DNA of 32,061 nt, from the NCBI GenBank assembly GCA_964638155.1, contig CAZWYI010000025.1, positions 1 to 32,061 on the forward strand, given 5' to 3'. The notes beneath the pieces are model-generated. The model did not search any database. It was not told the origin of the DNA and worked only from the letters and a program-made list of their open reading frames with translations. The position numbers were made by a program, and so were the translations under genes. This document shows, in pieces, positions 16,668-24,114 of the stretch. The first letter of the stretch is position 1. Every line of letters starts with the position of its first letter. The stretch is from CAYZTD01 sp964638155. GTDB lineage: Archaea; Thermoplasmatota; E2; DHVEG-1.

Positions 16668-17594
16668 ATGAGGAGAAATTTGGAAAGCAGATCTATAATT
16701 AAAAAATTTAGAACATATACTGATCTATTAAGACCTTTTACTCTTCTTGCTCCCTTGATAGTTTCGATTTTTATTATGATGGCAAGTTTTTACTATACTA
16801 ATAGTGGCTCATTAACATGGAATCTTCTCTTTTTGATTATTTCATCTGGAATAATCCTTGTATTACTAAATGGTGCATCAAATACACTTAATCAGATCAC
16901 AGATTTAAAAACTGATGAAATATCAAAACCTTATAGGCCCATCCCCAAAAAAACTATATCTATTAAAGAAGCAAAATTTATAACGGTTTTTCTTTATTTT
17001 ACTTCGATAGCATTATCTTATTTTATAAATCTTTCATTTTTTTTATTAGTTTTACTAATAACATTTTTTACCCTAACTTATTCACTTCCTCCTAGATGTA
17101 AAGATAAATTATTCATAAATCAATTATGGGTTGGAATTCCTAGAGGGCTATTAGGAATACTTGCTTCTTGGAGTGTTTTTTCAAATCCACTGCAGGCCTT
17201 GCCTTTAGCCATAGGTCTTATAGCAATGTTATTTTTAGTAGGTGGATCAATCACAAAAGACATAACTGATTCTGAAGCAGATAAAAAAACAGGTACCAAT
17301 ACTCTAATAAACACATATGGTATAAAAAAAGCAGCATTAATGGCATTTCCATTCATGGTTTTTCCTTTTTCTTTTATTCCTCTTCTAATTGATAGTAAAA
17401 TCATTGAACCACATTTTGTTCTATTAACATTTCTAGTGGTTCCTGCGTCTTACATTTTTTATTTAATGATTAAAGATAGTTCAAAAAGAAAACGCTTGGA
17501 AAATACATCTTCTTGGGCTTTGATGTATACTACATATTTCTTCTTTGCGTTTGGTTTTTCAGTACTTACTATCGCTGGAAAAACAGTAATTTAG
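16668..17594 (+). CDS. UbiA-family prenyltransferase
   Basis: 308 residues, about eight or nine transmembrane helices. It transfers a polyprenyl group from its diphosphate to an acceptor inside the membrane. Both Mg-diphosphate motifs are intact: NQITDLKTD (N75, D79, D83) in a KPYRPIPKK context, and DITDSEAD (D198, D201, D205). In archaea the commonest member is digeranylgeranylglyceryl phosphate synthase of ether-lipid synthesis; quinone or haem-O type acceptors cannot be excluded from motifs alone. Start: ATG 16668 about 30 bases after a TTTATAATG box (leaderless), or TTG 16680 just after GAGGAG. It is divergent from thpR and convergent with the ThiS-like gene. Confidence 0.85.
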   Translation: MRRNLESRSIIKKFRTYTDLLRPFTLLAPLIVSIFIMMASFYYTNSGSLTWNLLFLIISSGIILVLLNGASNTLNQITDLKTDEISKPYRPIPKKTISIKEAKFITVFLYFTSIALSYFINLSFFLLVLLITFFTLTYSLPPRCKDKLFINQLWVGIPRGLLGILASWSVFSNPLQALPLAIGLIAMLFLVGGSITKDITDSEADKKTGTNTLINTYGIKKAALMAFPFMVFPFSFIPLLIDSKIIEPHFVLLTFLVVPASYIFYLMIKDSSKRKRLENTSSWALMYTTYFFFAFGFSVLTIAGKTVI

Positions 17595-17599
17595 TTTAT

Positions 17600-17797
17600 T
17601 TATCCTCCACTAATCATATGTATAACAGCAATTTTTGAGTTATCAGGTATATTTATTTCAGGAAATTTTTTCCTAGGAATAACCTTACCATTTATTTTTA
17701 CAATTACTAATGGAAAAGAATATTTCATGCGCTTCAAAAGTTGATCCACTGTTTCATCTTCTACATATTCGACCTTTCTTTTGTTAACCTCGATCAT
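17600..17797 (-). CDS. ThiS/MoaD-like sulfur carrier protein
   Basis: 65 residues, a beta-grasp ubiquitin-like protein ending in the Gly-Gly tail needed for adenylation and thiocarboxylation (IAVIHMISGG). VIVKINGKVIPRKKF and the VDQLLKRM helix match ThiS-type carriers. It starts inside the stop codon of the ThiF-like gene (ATGA overlap), with GGTGAA upstream, so carrier and activating enzyme are translationally coupled. As the last gene of the tungsten-type oxidoreductase operon, it probably donates sulfur for the pterin dithiolene, though a thiamine role or protein conjugation (SAMP-like) is possible. Confidence 0.87.
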   Translation of the reverse strand: MIEVNKRKVEYVEDETVDQLLKRMKYSFPLVIVKINGKVIPRKKFPEINIPDNSKIAVIHMISGG

Positions 17798-18390
17798 TTG
17801 TCTTCACCAAGTAATATTTCTAAAACAAGGTTTGCCTGCCAATTAGCCATTAAGTTTACCCTTGGGGCAGTTAAAATATCGTAATTGCTATCTTTTGCAT
17901 CTTTATCATAAACAACATATAGATTTCCAAGTCTTTTTGTTGAAATCCTATATATGTGGCCATATCCAGAAACACCACTGCAGGATACAAGTGGAATATT
18001 TTTCAAATTCTTTGATACATCTTCAATAAAATCTGTTTTTACTATAGCTTCATCAAGTGCTTCAACAATTACATCAACATTAGAAAAAGGCTCATACATA
18101 GAACCTTTTCGTAACTTTTTATTTATTGTCTTTACTTCAATTGATTTATCAATCCTATTTAGATTTTCTTTTAATGCATCCACTTTTCTCATACCTATTT
18201 GATCACAAAAATAAAACTGACGGTTTAGATTGCTTTCTTCTACTTTGTCAAAATCAACAATCAAAAGTTTTCCAATACCAGCACGAACTAGTGAACTTGC
18301 AACGTTTGAACCAAGGCCTCCGGCACCAGCAATACCAACAAAAGATTTTCCAAGTTTTTTTCTAATGTATTCCTGTTTTTTAATATTCAT
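17794..18390 (-). CDS. ThiF/MoeB-type E1-like adenylyltransferase (short form)
   Basis: 198 residues. The nucleotide-binding GIAGAGGLGSNVASSLVRAG, the DFDKVEESNLNRQFYF segment (with the catalytic Arg after NLN) and DVIVEALDEA are standard for E1-like enzymes that adenylate the Gly-Gly end of a carrier. It lacks the CxxC zinc motifs and the rhodanese domain of MoeB, and is shorter than full ThiF/MoeB (~250 residues), so it belongs to the compact clade. A cysteine in VSCSGVSGYG could be the acceptor. The gene lies 6 bases after the aldehyde oxidoreductase stop and overlaps the carrier gene, its likely dedicated substrate. Confidence 0.88.
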   Translation of the reverse strand: MNIKKQEYIRKKLGKSFVGIAGAGGLGSNVASSLVRAGIGKLLIVDFDKVEESNLNRQFYFCDQIGMRKVDALKENLNRIDKSIEVKTINKKLRKGSMYEPFSNVDVIVEALDEAIVKTDFIEDVSKNLKNIPLVSCSGVSGYGHIYRISTKRLGNLYVVYDKDAKDSNYDILTAPRVNLMANWQANLVLEILLGEDK

Positions 18391-18396
18391 AAGAAT

Positions 18397-20721
18397 TTAC
18401 CATTTTTCCCAATATTTTGGGATATTGCTTGGTGGTTTTTCACCTTTTTTGTATTTACCGCCCCATTTGTTTAAACCCTTTTTTTCATCTTGATCTATTT
18501 TTTCTTGAAGCATTTTTAGCATCTTTTTATCAGTAAAACCTAGTTTTTTCATTTTCTGAGGTGTAGGAACTCCATTTTGTGTCCATCCCCGTCTATAGTA
18601 TACTGCATCAGCAAGTTTCTGATAACGATCTTGTCTGTAGTCATATAAAATTTTCATTTTTTCTTCAACTGGCATTTTTTCAACTTTTTCTTTGGATATA
18701 CCCAGTTTTTCAACTAGTTGACCGTCGTATCTATCAACTCTAGATTTATATTCCATTTCTGTAACAGGGCCCATAGATCGATATGGAATCCAATCATCTT
18801 TTCTTCTGCCTCTACCAAGCCATACATTCATAGCTCTCTGCCAATTGTAGCATCGTTCACTTTGAAGTATTAGTTCTTTTCTATCTACATTCCAACCAGT
18901 TACAGCATTTTGGTATTCCACATAGTTTTGAACATGTCCTGGTATTTTTTCTGGTTCATCCGTTTCAGCATTATCAATTGGCTCGATATCATTCCATGGA
19001 AGTTTACATAAACCATTAAGTCCAAACCATGTACGCCACATTGGAAACCAGTGAAGAGCTTCTGCTTTGTCTTCAAAGGTTGGAATTTGTTTGTTCACCA
19101 TATCAATAAAGATAAGCCATGCTTCATCATGCTGAGGCCCTTTCAGAGTTAAACCATATCCGCCTTGTTGAGCAAGAGATTCCTTTGTTACATATTCTGA
19201 AAACTCTAGTCCTTTATTTTCCATACCGGCATCTTCAATAAACTGCGGATCTCCCCATTTTTTCTTCTTTAGCCAATCTTTTACTCTTCTAATTCCTTTC
19301 CCTGCAATTTTTATAAATTTATCTGAATCTCCTTTTGCAATTCTATGCATGAGTTCAAGGACTGCTTGTGCATTTCCAAAACATAATTCTAATCCACCGC
19401 ATCTTTCTTTGTTTAGTATTCCATGTTCATACATTTCCATATAAAACGCTATAGCAGTACCAGTTGATATTGTATCAAGACCGTATGTATCACAATAAAA
19501 ATTAAATTCAAGAGCCCATAGTGTATCCCAAATACTCATATTAGCACAGCATCCAATAGTTTCATATTCTGGACCGTCAACAGTTACCTTTTCTCCTTTA
19601 TAGGGGCCTGTCTTTATAGTATAACCATCAACTGTCTTTGCACAAGCTAGTGTGCATCCATGCCAGCAGCCATCAGGAATAACTTGTGTGAAAAGTTTAT
19701 AGAACTGATCTGAATAAATTCTTGATGCTTTGGGAAAACTTCCGAATCTATAGTTTTCACATGGTAAAAGATCATAATCATCCATAATTTCCACAAGATG
19801 ACTTGTACCAACTGTTCTCATATTACACTGCTCTCTATCATGATCTCTAATTTCTTGATGGATACTTCTACCGAGTTCAGCGAGTTTATTTGGATCAGCT
19901 GGATGGTTTTCCACACCATCAAAATCTTCTACTTTTGTAACAAGCGCTTTGATTTTCTTATCACGAAATACAGTTCCAAGGCCACCTCTACCAGCTTGCT
20001 TCATACGTGGTACTTTTCTTCTAATATCATAAAAAGAAAAATTCAAACAACCCCAGTAGCTGTGTTCTGAACCTTCTCCTGCTGAGACAACAGAAATCTT
20101 TTGACGGGATTCATCTGTGTCTTCTTTAGCATACATATGGGTTAATTGATCTGCTAGAAGATGAGAATTGGTTTCTTCGAGAGGCGCTGTTTCTATTCTT
20201 ATTTTACCTTCTTCGCCATCTATTACAACAACCACGTCTTCTTTTGCTTTACCTTGAATTTCAACTGCGTCAAAACCTGTAAATTTAAGATATGGTCCAA
20301 AAAAACCTCCTACATTGCTATCACATATGATATCAGTAGATGGAGAAACAGTAAGACACAGTGATTTACCTGAACCAGGGTATTGTGTTGTACCACATAA
20401 AGGACCAGTTGTTATGACTAGTTCATTTTCTTCACTATTCCATCTAGTCGTAGGTTTTATAGAATCCCACATAAGTTTTAGGCCAAAACCCCTGCCACCA
20501 GTGAAAAGCTTTTTCATATCTTTTGTTACTTTTTTCTCACCGATTTCATTTGTGTCAAGGTTTATATACAGAGTTTTTCCAGCAAAACCTTTTTCTATTT
20601 TTCCTTTTTTATAATCATATTCGGCAAGTACTTTATGCGTGGATTTAAGTTTTTTAATATTCCATTTATGTTCAGTGTTATCAGTTTTATATTCCTGAAC
20701 AGAATACTGTCCTTTAACCAT
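18397..20721 (-). CDS. Tungsten-type aldehyde:ferredoxin oxidoreductase, large subunit
   Basis: 774 residues. Family motifs include GFAGKTLYINLDTNEI and GGRGFGLKL near the N-terminus, GRGGLGTVFRDKKIKAL, and GLDTISTGTAIAFYMEMYE. The predicted [4Fe-4S] ligands are C352, C356 and C360 (CWHGCTLAC) plus C572 (GLNGLCKLPW). The spacing C-x3-C-x3-C differs from the C-x2-C-x3-C of Pyrococcus AOR. About 45 extra residues precede the usual start, and about 130 basic residues follow, including DAVYYRRGWTQNGVPT. With the adjacent four-cluster ferredoxin subunit this resembles heterodimeric AorAB or BamBC-type enzymes (carboxylate/aldehyde or benzoyl-CoA chemistry). The substrate is not predictable here. 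AGGAG lies 12 bases before the ATG. Confidence 0.9.
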   Translation of the reverse strand: MVKGQYSVQEYKTDNTEHKWNIKKLKSTHKVLAEYDYKKGKIEKGFAGKTLYINLDTNEIGEKKVTKDMKKLFTGGRGFGLKLMWDSIKPTTRWNSEENELVITTGPLCGTTQYPGSGKSLCLTVSPSTDIICDSNVGGFFGPYLKFTGFDAVEIQGKAKEDVVVVIDGEEGKIRIETAPLEETNSHLLADQLTHMYAKEDTDESRQKISVVSAGEGSEHSYWGCLNFSFYDIRRKVPRMKQAGRGGLGTVFRDKKIKALVTKVEDFDGVENHPADPNKLAELGRSIHQEIRDHDREQCNMRTVGTSHLVEIMDDYDLLPCENYRFGSFPKASRIYSDQFYKLFTQVIPDGCWHGCTLACAKTVDGYTIKTGPYKGEKVTVDGPEYETIGCCANMSIWDTLWALEFNFYCDTYGLDTISTGTAIAFYMEMYEHGILNKERCGGLELCFGNAQAVLELMHRIAKGDSDKFIKIAGKGIRRVKDWLKKKKWGDPQFIEDAGMENKGLEFSEYVTKESLAQQGGYGLTLKGPQHDEAWLIFIDMVNKQIPTFEDKAEALHWFPMWRTWFGLNGLCKLPWNDIEPIDNAETDEPEKIPGHVQNYVEYQNAVTGWNVDRKELILQSERCYNWQRAMNVWLGRGRRKDDWIPYRSMGPVTEMEYKSRVDRYDGQLVEKLGISKEKVEKMPVEEKMKILYDYRQDRYQKLADAVYYRRGWTQNGVPTPQKMKKLGFTDKKMLKMLQEKIDQDEKKGLNKWGGKYKKGEKPPSNIPKYWEKW

Positions 20722-20724
20722 TAT

Positions 20725-21189
20725 TTATTCCGCTCCTAATTTATGATATACTACTTCTTCGATTTCATCAATTTTTTCTTCAACTAATTCTAAAGCATCA
20801 TTTGGACATGCTCTAACACATGCTCCACATGATATACATTTGAAAGGCTCAATTCTAGCTTCAGATTTTCTCATAGCATTAATTGGACAAAAAGCAACAC
20901 AGGCCTGACATCCTATACATTTATTTTTATCAAGCCATACTACTCCATTTTTTTTGCGATATAATGCACCCACAGGGCACATATCAAGGCATAGCCCTCT
21001 TTGATCACATACATTCATCTTATAGCTATTTCCATCTTTTGTGATTCTAATAGCTGATTTATCTTTACCTTCATCTGTTTTAAAATGTATTTTTGAACAA
21101 GCCTTTTCACATTCTTTACATCCAACACATTTTCCAGGATGGAATTTCAAGACTTTTACTGTTTTTGGTTTATCAATTTTTTTTTGCAT
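20725..21189 (-). CDS. Four-cluster ferredoxin-type electron transfer subunit
   Basis: 154 residues from ATG 21189, which follows AGGTG with 6-base spacing (GTG 21198 is in frame but less well placed). Four [4Fe-4S]-type cysteine groups are visible: CVGCKECEKAC near the N-terminus, a less regular CDQRGLCLDMCP group in the middle, CIGCQACVAFCP and CISCGACVRACP. This matches the small subunits (AorA, BamC) that carry electrons to or from tungsten oxidoreductases. It is cytoplasmic (no signal peptide), and its stop is 3 bases before the large-subunit ATG, so the two proteins surely form one enzyme. The external partner could be free ferredoxin or the membrane protein encoded next upstream (inference). 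Confidence 0.9.
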   Translation of the reverse strand: MQKKIDKPKTVKVLKFHPGKCVGCKECEKACSKIHFKTDEGKDKSAIRITKDGNSYKMNVCDQRGLCLDMCPVGALYRKKNGVVWLDKNKCIGCQACVAFCPINAMRKSEARIEPFKCISCGACVRACPNDALELVEEKIDEIEEVVYHKLGAE

Positions 21190-21190
21190 A

Positions 21191-21841
21191 TCAAGCACCT
21201 AATATAAACCAGAAACTTAAAACGATAATCCAACAAAAAGCAGAGATACCTAACGTTGTTGGATAATAAATTTTATCTTTTATGGTTAGGTCAAGTTTTG
21301 TAACAATTAAGGTCGCTGGTAGCATTATTGCACCGATTATCGCAGGTAAAAGACCATTTGCGAGAATTCTTGGTATAAAAGAAACAAGGTTTTCAACATA
21401 AAATAATCCTCCTCCAACTATAGGTGTTAAGATTTGAGTTACAATATATCCACCTACGTATAAAGAATAAACAGTTACTATACCTAGACTTGCTTTAAAA
21501 CGAAGATTGTTAAATCCTTTAAAATTGAATTGAATGTTATACCATATAATTTCAAAAATTGCGCCTTCAGCCATAATAGCAAGAGCTGAACATAAGTGAC
21601 AGCCTGCAAATGGATTAAAAAGCCTAAGTGCTCCTGCAACCATGCCCATACCAAACTGCATGCCAGGTTGTGTATACATTTTTCTACTAATTACAAGTAA
21701 AAACAAAGCAAAAAAAGCAGTCATAATCGCACCAGAAGGAAGACCTATTTCGCTTAATGCTGAACCAATTATTACTTCTGAAAAACCCCATAAAGAACCA
21801 AATAATATTATTCCGGCAATTAATTTCATTTTTTTATCCAT
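21191..21841 (-). CDS. Six-helix membrane protein of unknown function in the oxidoreductase operon
   Basis: 216 residues, about six transmembrane helices, no family I can name. It starts at ATG after an ideal GAGGTGA placed inside the end of the preceding gene. Helix 3 begins with a conspicuous NPFAGCHLCSALAIMAEGA: two cysteines and a histidine near a membrane boundary, with a buried Glu a few residues on. That could hold a metal, haem or disulfide. The overall layout (small, hydrophobic, glycine-rich, with EVIIGSAL in helix 1) also recalls substrate-binding components of ECF-type transporters, so tungstate or cofactor-precursor uptake is an alternative to electron transfer. Nothing decides between these. 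Confidence 0.65.
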   Translation of the reverse strand: MDKKMKLIAGIILFGSLWGFSEVIIGSALSEIGLPSGAIMTAFFALFLLVISRKMYTQPGMQFGMGMVAGALRLFNPFAGCHLCSALAIMAEGAIFEIIWYNIQFNFKGFNNLRFKASLGIVTVYSLYVGGYIVTQILTPIVGGGLFYVENLVSFIPRILANGLLPAIIGAIMLPATLIVTKLDLTIKDKIYYPTTLGISAFCWIIVLSFWFILGA

Positions 21842-21842
21842 A

Positions 21843-22274
21843 TTATTTCACCTCAATTTCAATAATGTTACTTACCCAAAAAGAATGAGCAGTACCTGGA
21901 AATATAACTCTATTATAGTCTGTAAATATACCTGCCTGAACCATATCCCATGTAACAGTTTGTTGATATGAATCAGTAGCAATAAATGTATATTTATGAG
22001 CCGATGGTTGCTCGGTATTTGCATATGTTAGTAGTTTATCGAGTGCTAAACCTGTTATTTCTTTTTCTTCTATTGTAATTGTTCTAGATTCAACAATTTC
22101 AAATAATTCTTCTTTGTTATAATCAATGTTATTTATTGTGATGGTATCTTCTTTTCCAATTTGTTCTCTTTGTGTTTCAATTTCTGTTTCTTGAGCATAA
22201 ACATACAAAGAAGAGATTATGCCAATTAATAGAACAAGTATTGCAAAAACCTGTAATGTTTTTTCCTTCCCCAT
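21843..22274 (-). CDS. Exported SUOX-fold (molybdopterin-binding-like) protein, small
   Basis: 143 residues, with an N-terminal signal/anchor (KTLQVFAILVLLIGIISSLYVYA). The rest resembles the core of the oxidoreductase molybdopterin-binding (sulfite oxidase) fold: EITGLALDKLL, then YTFIATDSYQQTVTW, and the closing FWVSNIIEIEVK. It contains no cysteine, so the Mo-ligating Cys of sulfite oxidase/YedY is missing and no enzyme activity can be assumed. A structural or ligand-binding role outside the cell is more likely. It is the first gene of the six-gene oxidoreductase operon; a TTTAAATATA box about 38 bases upstream on the minus strand could be its promoter. The downstream gene starts 1 base after its stop. 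Confidence 0.65.
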   Translation of the reverse strand: MGKEKTLQVFAILVLLIGIISSLYVYAQETEIETQREQIGKEDTITINNIDYNKEELFEIVESRTITIEEKEITGLALDKLLTYANTEQPSAHKYTFIATDSYQQTVTWDMVQAGIFTDYNRVIFPGTAHSFWVSNIIEIEVK

Positions 22275-22332
22275 GTTAATCTGTTCACGGGATAGAAAGA
22301 GTTATATTTAAAAATTATGACTTAAGAAAACT

Positions 22333-22620
22333 TTATTTTATTTTTCTACTAACTTCATGTTTTTTAATTATTTCTTCAATTGTTTGCACGTCACCCATTC
22401 CAACTTTAAATATCTCTTCATTAAAAAGTTCTTTTTTATTTGGATCCTTCATGGTTGTAATTTGATTTTCATTTTCGGATAAGGCAGATTGAATTTCTTT
22501 TTCATCTTTTAGATATCTAAAAGACGGCTTTGGTTTTCTTTTTTTAATATCTTCATCAGTTTCACTAGAATTTTCAATTATTTCATCTACTAAATCATCT
22601 ATAGAGGCGTATAATCCCAT
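22333..22620 (-). CDS. Small acidic/charged protein of unknown function
   Basis: 95 residues from ATG 22620 (GAGG lies 6 bases upstream; an in-frame TTG at 22632 has no such site). It is highly charged, with no membrane segment or cysteine. It begins MGLYASIDDLVDEIIENSS, has a basic patch KKRKPKPSFRYLKDEKE, and ends in a helical IEEIIKKHEVSRKIK. The look is of a partly disordered adaptor or regulator. It lies 48 bases after the kinase-fold gene on the same strand and so may be its partner or substrate (inference). I do not recognise it. Confidence 0.6.
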   Translation of the reverse strand: MGLYASIDDLVDEIIENSSETDEDIKKRKPKPSFRYLKDEKEIQSALSENENQITTMKDPNKKELFNEEIFKVGMGDVQTIEEIIKKHEVSRKIK

Positions 22621-22668
22621 TTCATCCCTCAAGTTAATAATATCAACTGGGTTTTTAATGTTTTGTGT

Positions 22669-23385
22669 TTAAATTCCATATTTTCTTATTTTTTTACTAT
22701 GCTTTCTAAGTATTTCTTCTTGATTTGGTCTCCACTGGATTTTTTCAAGTAAAGAATATGCAATTTCTTTTTTTATTTTTAAAATTCTTCCTGGGGAAAG
22801 CTTTGTATATCTATGTACTAAAGTATTGCATAGTTTATTTTTCTCTTTTGTAAACATGGGATCTGTTGAAAGTATAGATGCACAAACTCCTGCTATATCT
22901 TCTACTGGCCTTCCTTTTCTATTTTCTTCAAAATCTACGCCCCATATTCTATCTGTGAAAATAAAGTTTCTAATAGTTGGATCTCCGTGTATTAAAAACT
23001 CTTTTTCTTTTTTGAAAAAATTATGAAAATCGTTGAACCACTCAGATAGGAGGATCATAAGTCTTTCTTTTTCACTATAGCTTGTGACTTCTGAGTTTAA
23101 TATATCGCATAGGTTTTCACCCATTATATAGTTCATAACAAGACAATTGTTTTTTTCGTCTTTATCATAAATCATTGGAATATTTAAAGTTCCTTTCCCT
23201 TTTCTAAGAAGTTTGTATTCATTTTCCATATTTTTTTTAAGACCAGGTACAAAAAATTTTAAAACACGGGGTTTTTTATTAATAGTGACATAAGCAACTG
23301 TGTTTTTTTTACTTTTGAACTTTTTTTGAATAGTTACTTGTTTATATTTTTTAGAATTCTTGATTAATTCTTCTATATCTCTCAT
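22669..23385 (-). CDS. Protein kinase-fold protein (Bud32/RIO or APH-like)
   Basis: 238 residues. The eukaryote-like kinase core is recognisable: a phosphate-anchoring Lys in RVLKFFVPG, an ENEYKLLRKG helix, a hinge CLVMNYIMGENL, the catalytic loop LIHGDPTIRNF (H133, D135, N140), and a metal-binding DFE at D151 in GVDFEENRKGRPVEDIAG. These catalytic features resemble Bud32, RIO and aminoglycoside phosphotransferases. The HGD form is shared with atypical and small-molecule kinases, so the substrate could be a protein or a metabolite. It is not tied to a Kae1 gene here. A TATATTAAA-like element about 20 bases upstream and a T-tract behind it separate it from the previous gene. Confidence 0.75.
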   Translation of the reverse strand: MRDIEELIKNSKKYKQVTIQKKFKSKKNTVAYVTINKKPRVLKFFVPGLKKNMENEYKLLRKGKGTLNIPMIYDKDEKNNCLVMNYIMGENLCDILNSEVTSYSEKERLMILLSEWFNDFHNFFKKEKEFLIHGDPTIRNFIFTDRIWGVDFEENRKGRPVEDIAGVCASILSTDPMFTKEKNKLCNTLVHRYTKLSPGRILKIKKEIAYSLLEKIQWRPNQEEILRKHSKKIRKYGI

Positions 23386-23408
23386 AAATTTGCATTTTTA
23401 ATATAAAA

Positions 23409-23425
23409 TAGAAAGAAAAAAAGGT
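23409..23425 (-). terminator. T-rich terminator candidate after the larger SUOX-fold gene
   Basis: On the minus strand the sequence runs CCTTTTTTTTCTTTC, about 25 bases past the stop of the 213-residue gene. Archaeal transcription commonly ends at such T-tracts without a hairpin. The next gene has its own TATA-like box immediately downstream. Confidence 0.45.
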
Positions 23426-23445
23426 TGTGGTTGTTTTTTTTATTT

Positions 23446-24087
23446 TTATTCAGTTATCTCTATACTAACAACATTTGTCACCCATCTGTCAGAAGGACTA
23501 ATTGGTTCATCACCGACTATTGCTACCATTAATGGCCCATTATCTTCAGAGAGATATTCTCCGTTTTCTTTATAAGATAGTACTACTGATGCTTCAACAT
23601 ACGTTGCATTTGCAGTTTCATTATATGTTTTTATATACCCGTTTATCTCTGTACTATTAAATTCTTGTTCATATCCTTCTGCAGATATTGTTACATTGTA
23701 TGTTTCAGGAAGATTCTCAATTTCCTCGAGAATTGTTTGGACTTTTACACCTGTATATTGATTTGCTGTTTCATTCATAGGCGGATCTATAATTACTGTG
23801 CCGGTACTTTCGTAGTACCCCCACTTCAATGTTCTTGCAGTACCTGTTATTGAAGTAAAATTTTCAATTTCTGAAAACGTGTATTCATAATCTGTGTTAT
23901 TATAAGTAACAGTTAGCAAAGTTTCAGGTATAACTGATTCATTATCCTCTGTTTGACCATCAGTTGTTCCATCTTCTACTTCATTTTCCTGTGGAAGATT
24001 TACATATAAAACTACTATCGCTGCAATTGATATTACAACTATAAGGATAATAGCTAACATTTTACTTGCCATGTCTTCTTTTGCCAT
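23446..24087 (-). CDS. Membrane-anchored exported SUOX-fold protein, larger paralogue
   Basis: 213 residues. The N-terminal helix (MLAIILIVVISIAAIVVLYV) anchors a polar linker rich in Glu, Asp and Thr, then a SUOX-like domain of about 150 residues: YTGVKVQTILEEI, VTISAEGYEQEF, GPLMVAIVGDEP and the closing RWVTNVVSIEITE. These line up with the exported protein at 21843-22274, so the two are probable paralogues. It too lacks cysteine, hence the usual Mo ligand. N-x-S/T sequons in the middle suggest glycosylation. It may bind a pterin or another ligand outside the cell; catalysis is doubtful. It lies downstream of the EamA transporter gene on the same strand. Confidence 0.65.
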   Translation of the reverse strand: MAKEDMASKMLAIILIVVISIAAIVVLYVNLPQENEVEDGTTDGQTEDNESVIPETLLTVTYNNTDYEYTFSEIENFTSITGTARTLKWGYYESTGTVIIDPPMNETANQYTGVKVQTILEEIENLPETYNVTISAEGYEQEFNSTEINGYIKTYNETANATYVEASVVLSYKENGEYLSEDNGPLMVAIVGDEPISPSDRWVTNVVSIEITE

Positions 24088-24114
24088 GTTTTTTCTTTAA
24101 AAAAGGACTTATTA

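Noticed and set aside
19798..20614. Plus-strand frames opposite the aldehyde oxidoreductase gene
   Set aside because: The minus-strand AOR product is unmistakable and the plus-strand products resemble nothing.
22669..23385. Naming the kinase-fold gene bud32
   Set aside because: It has the general HGD...N and DFE core, but no Kae1 neighbour and not enough Bud32-specific sequence to justify the name.
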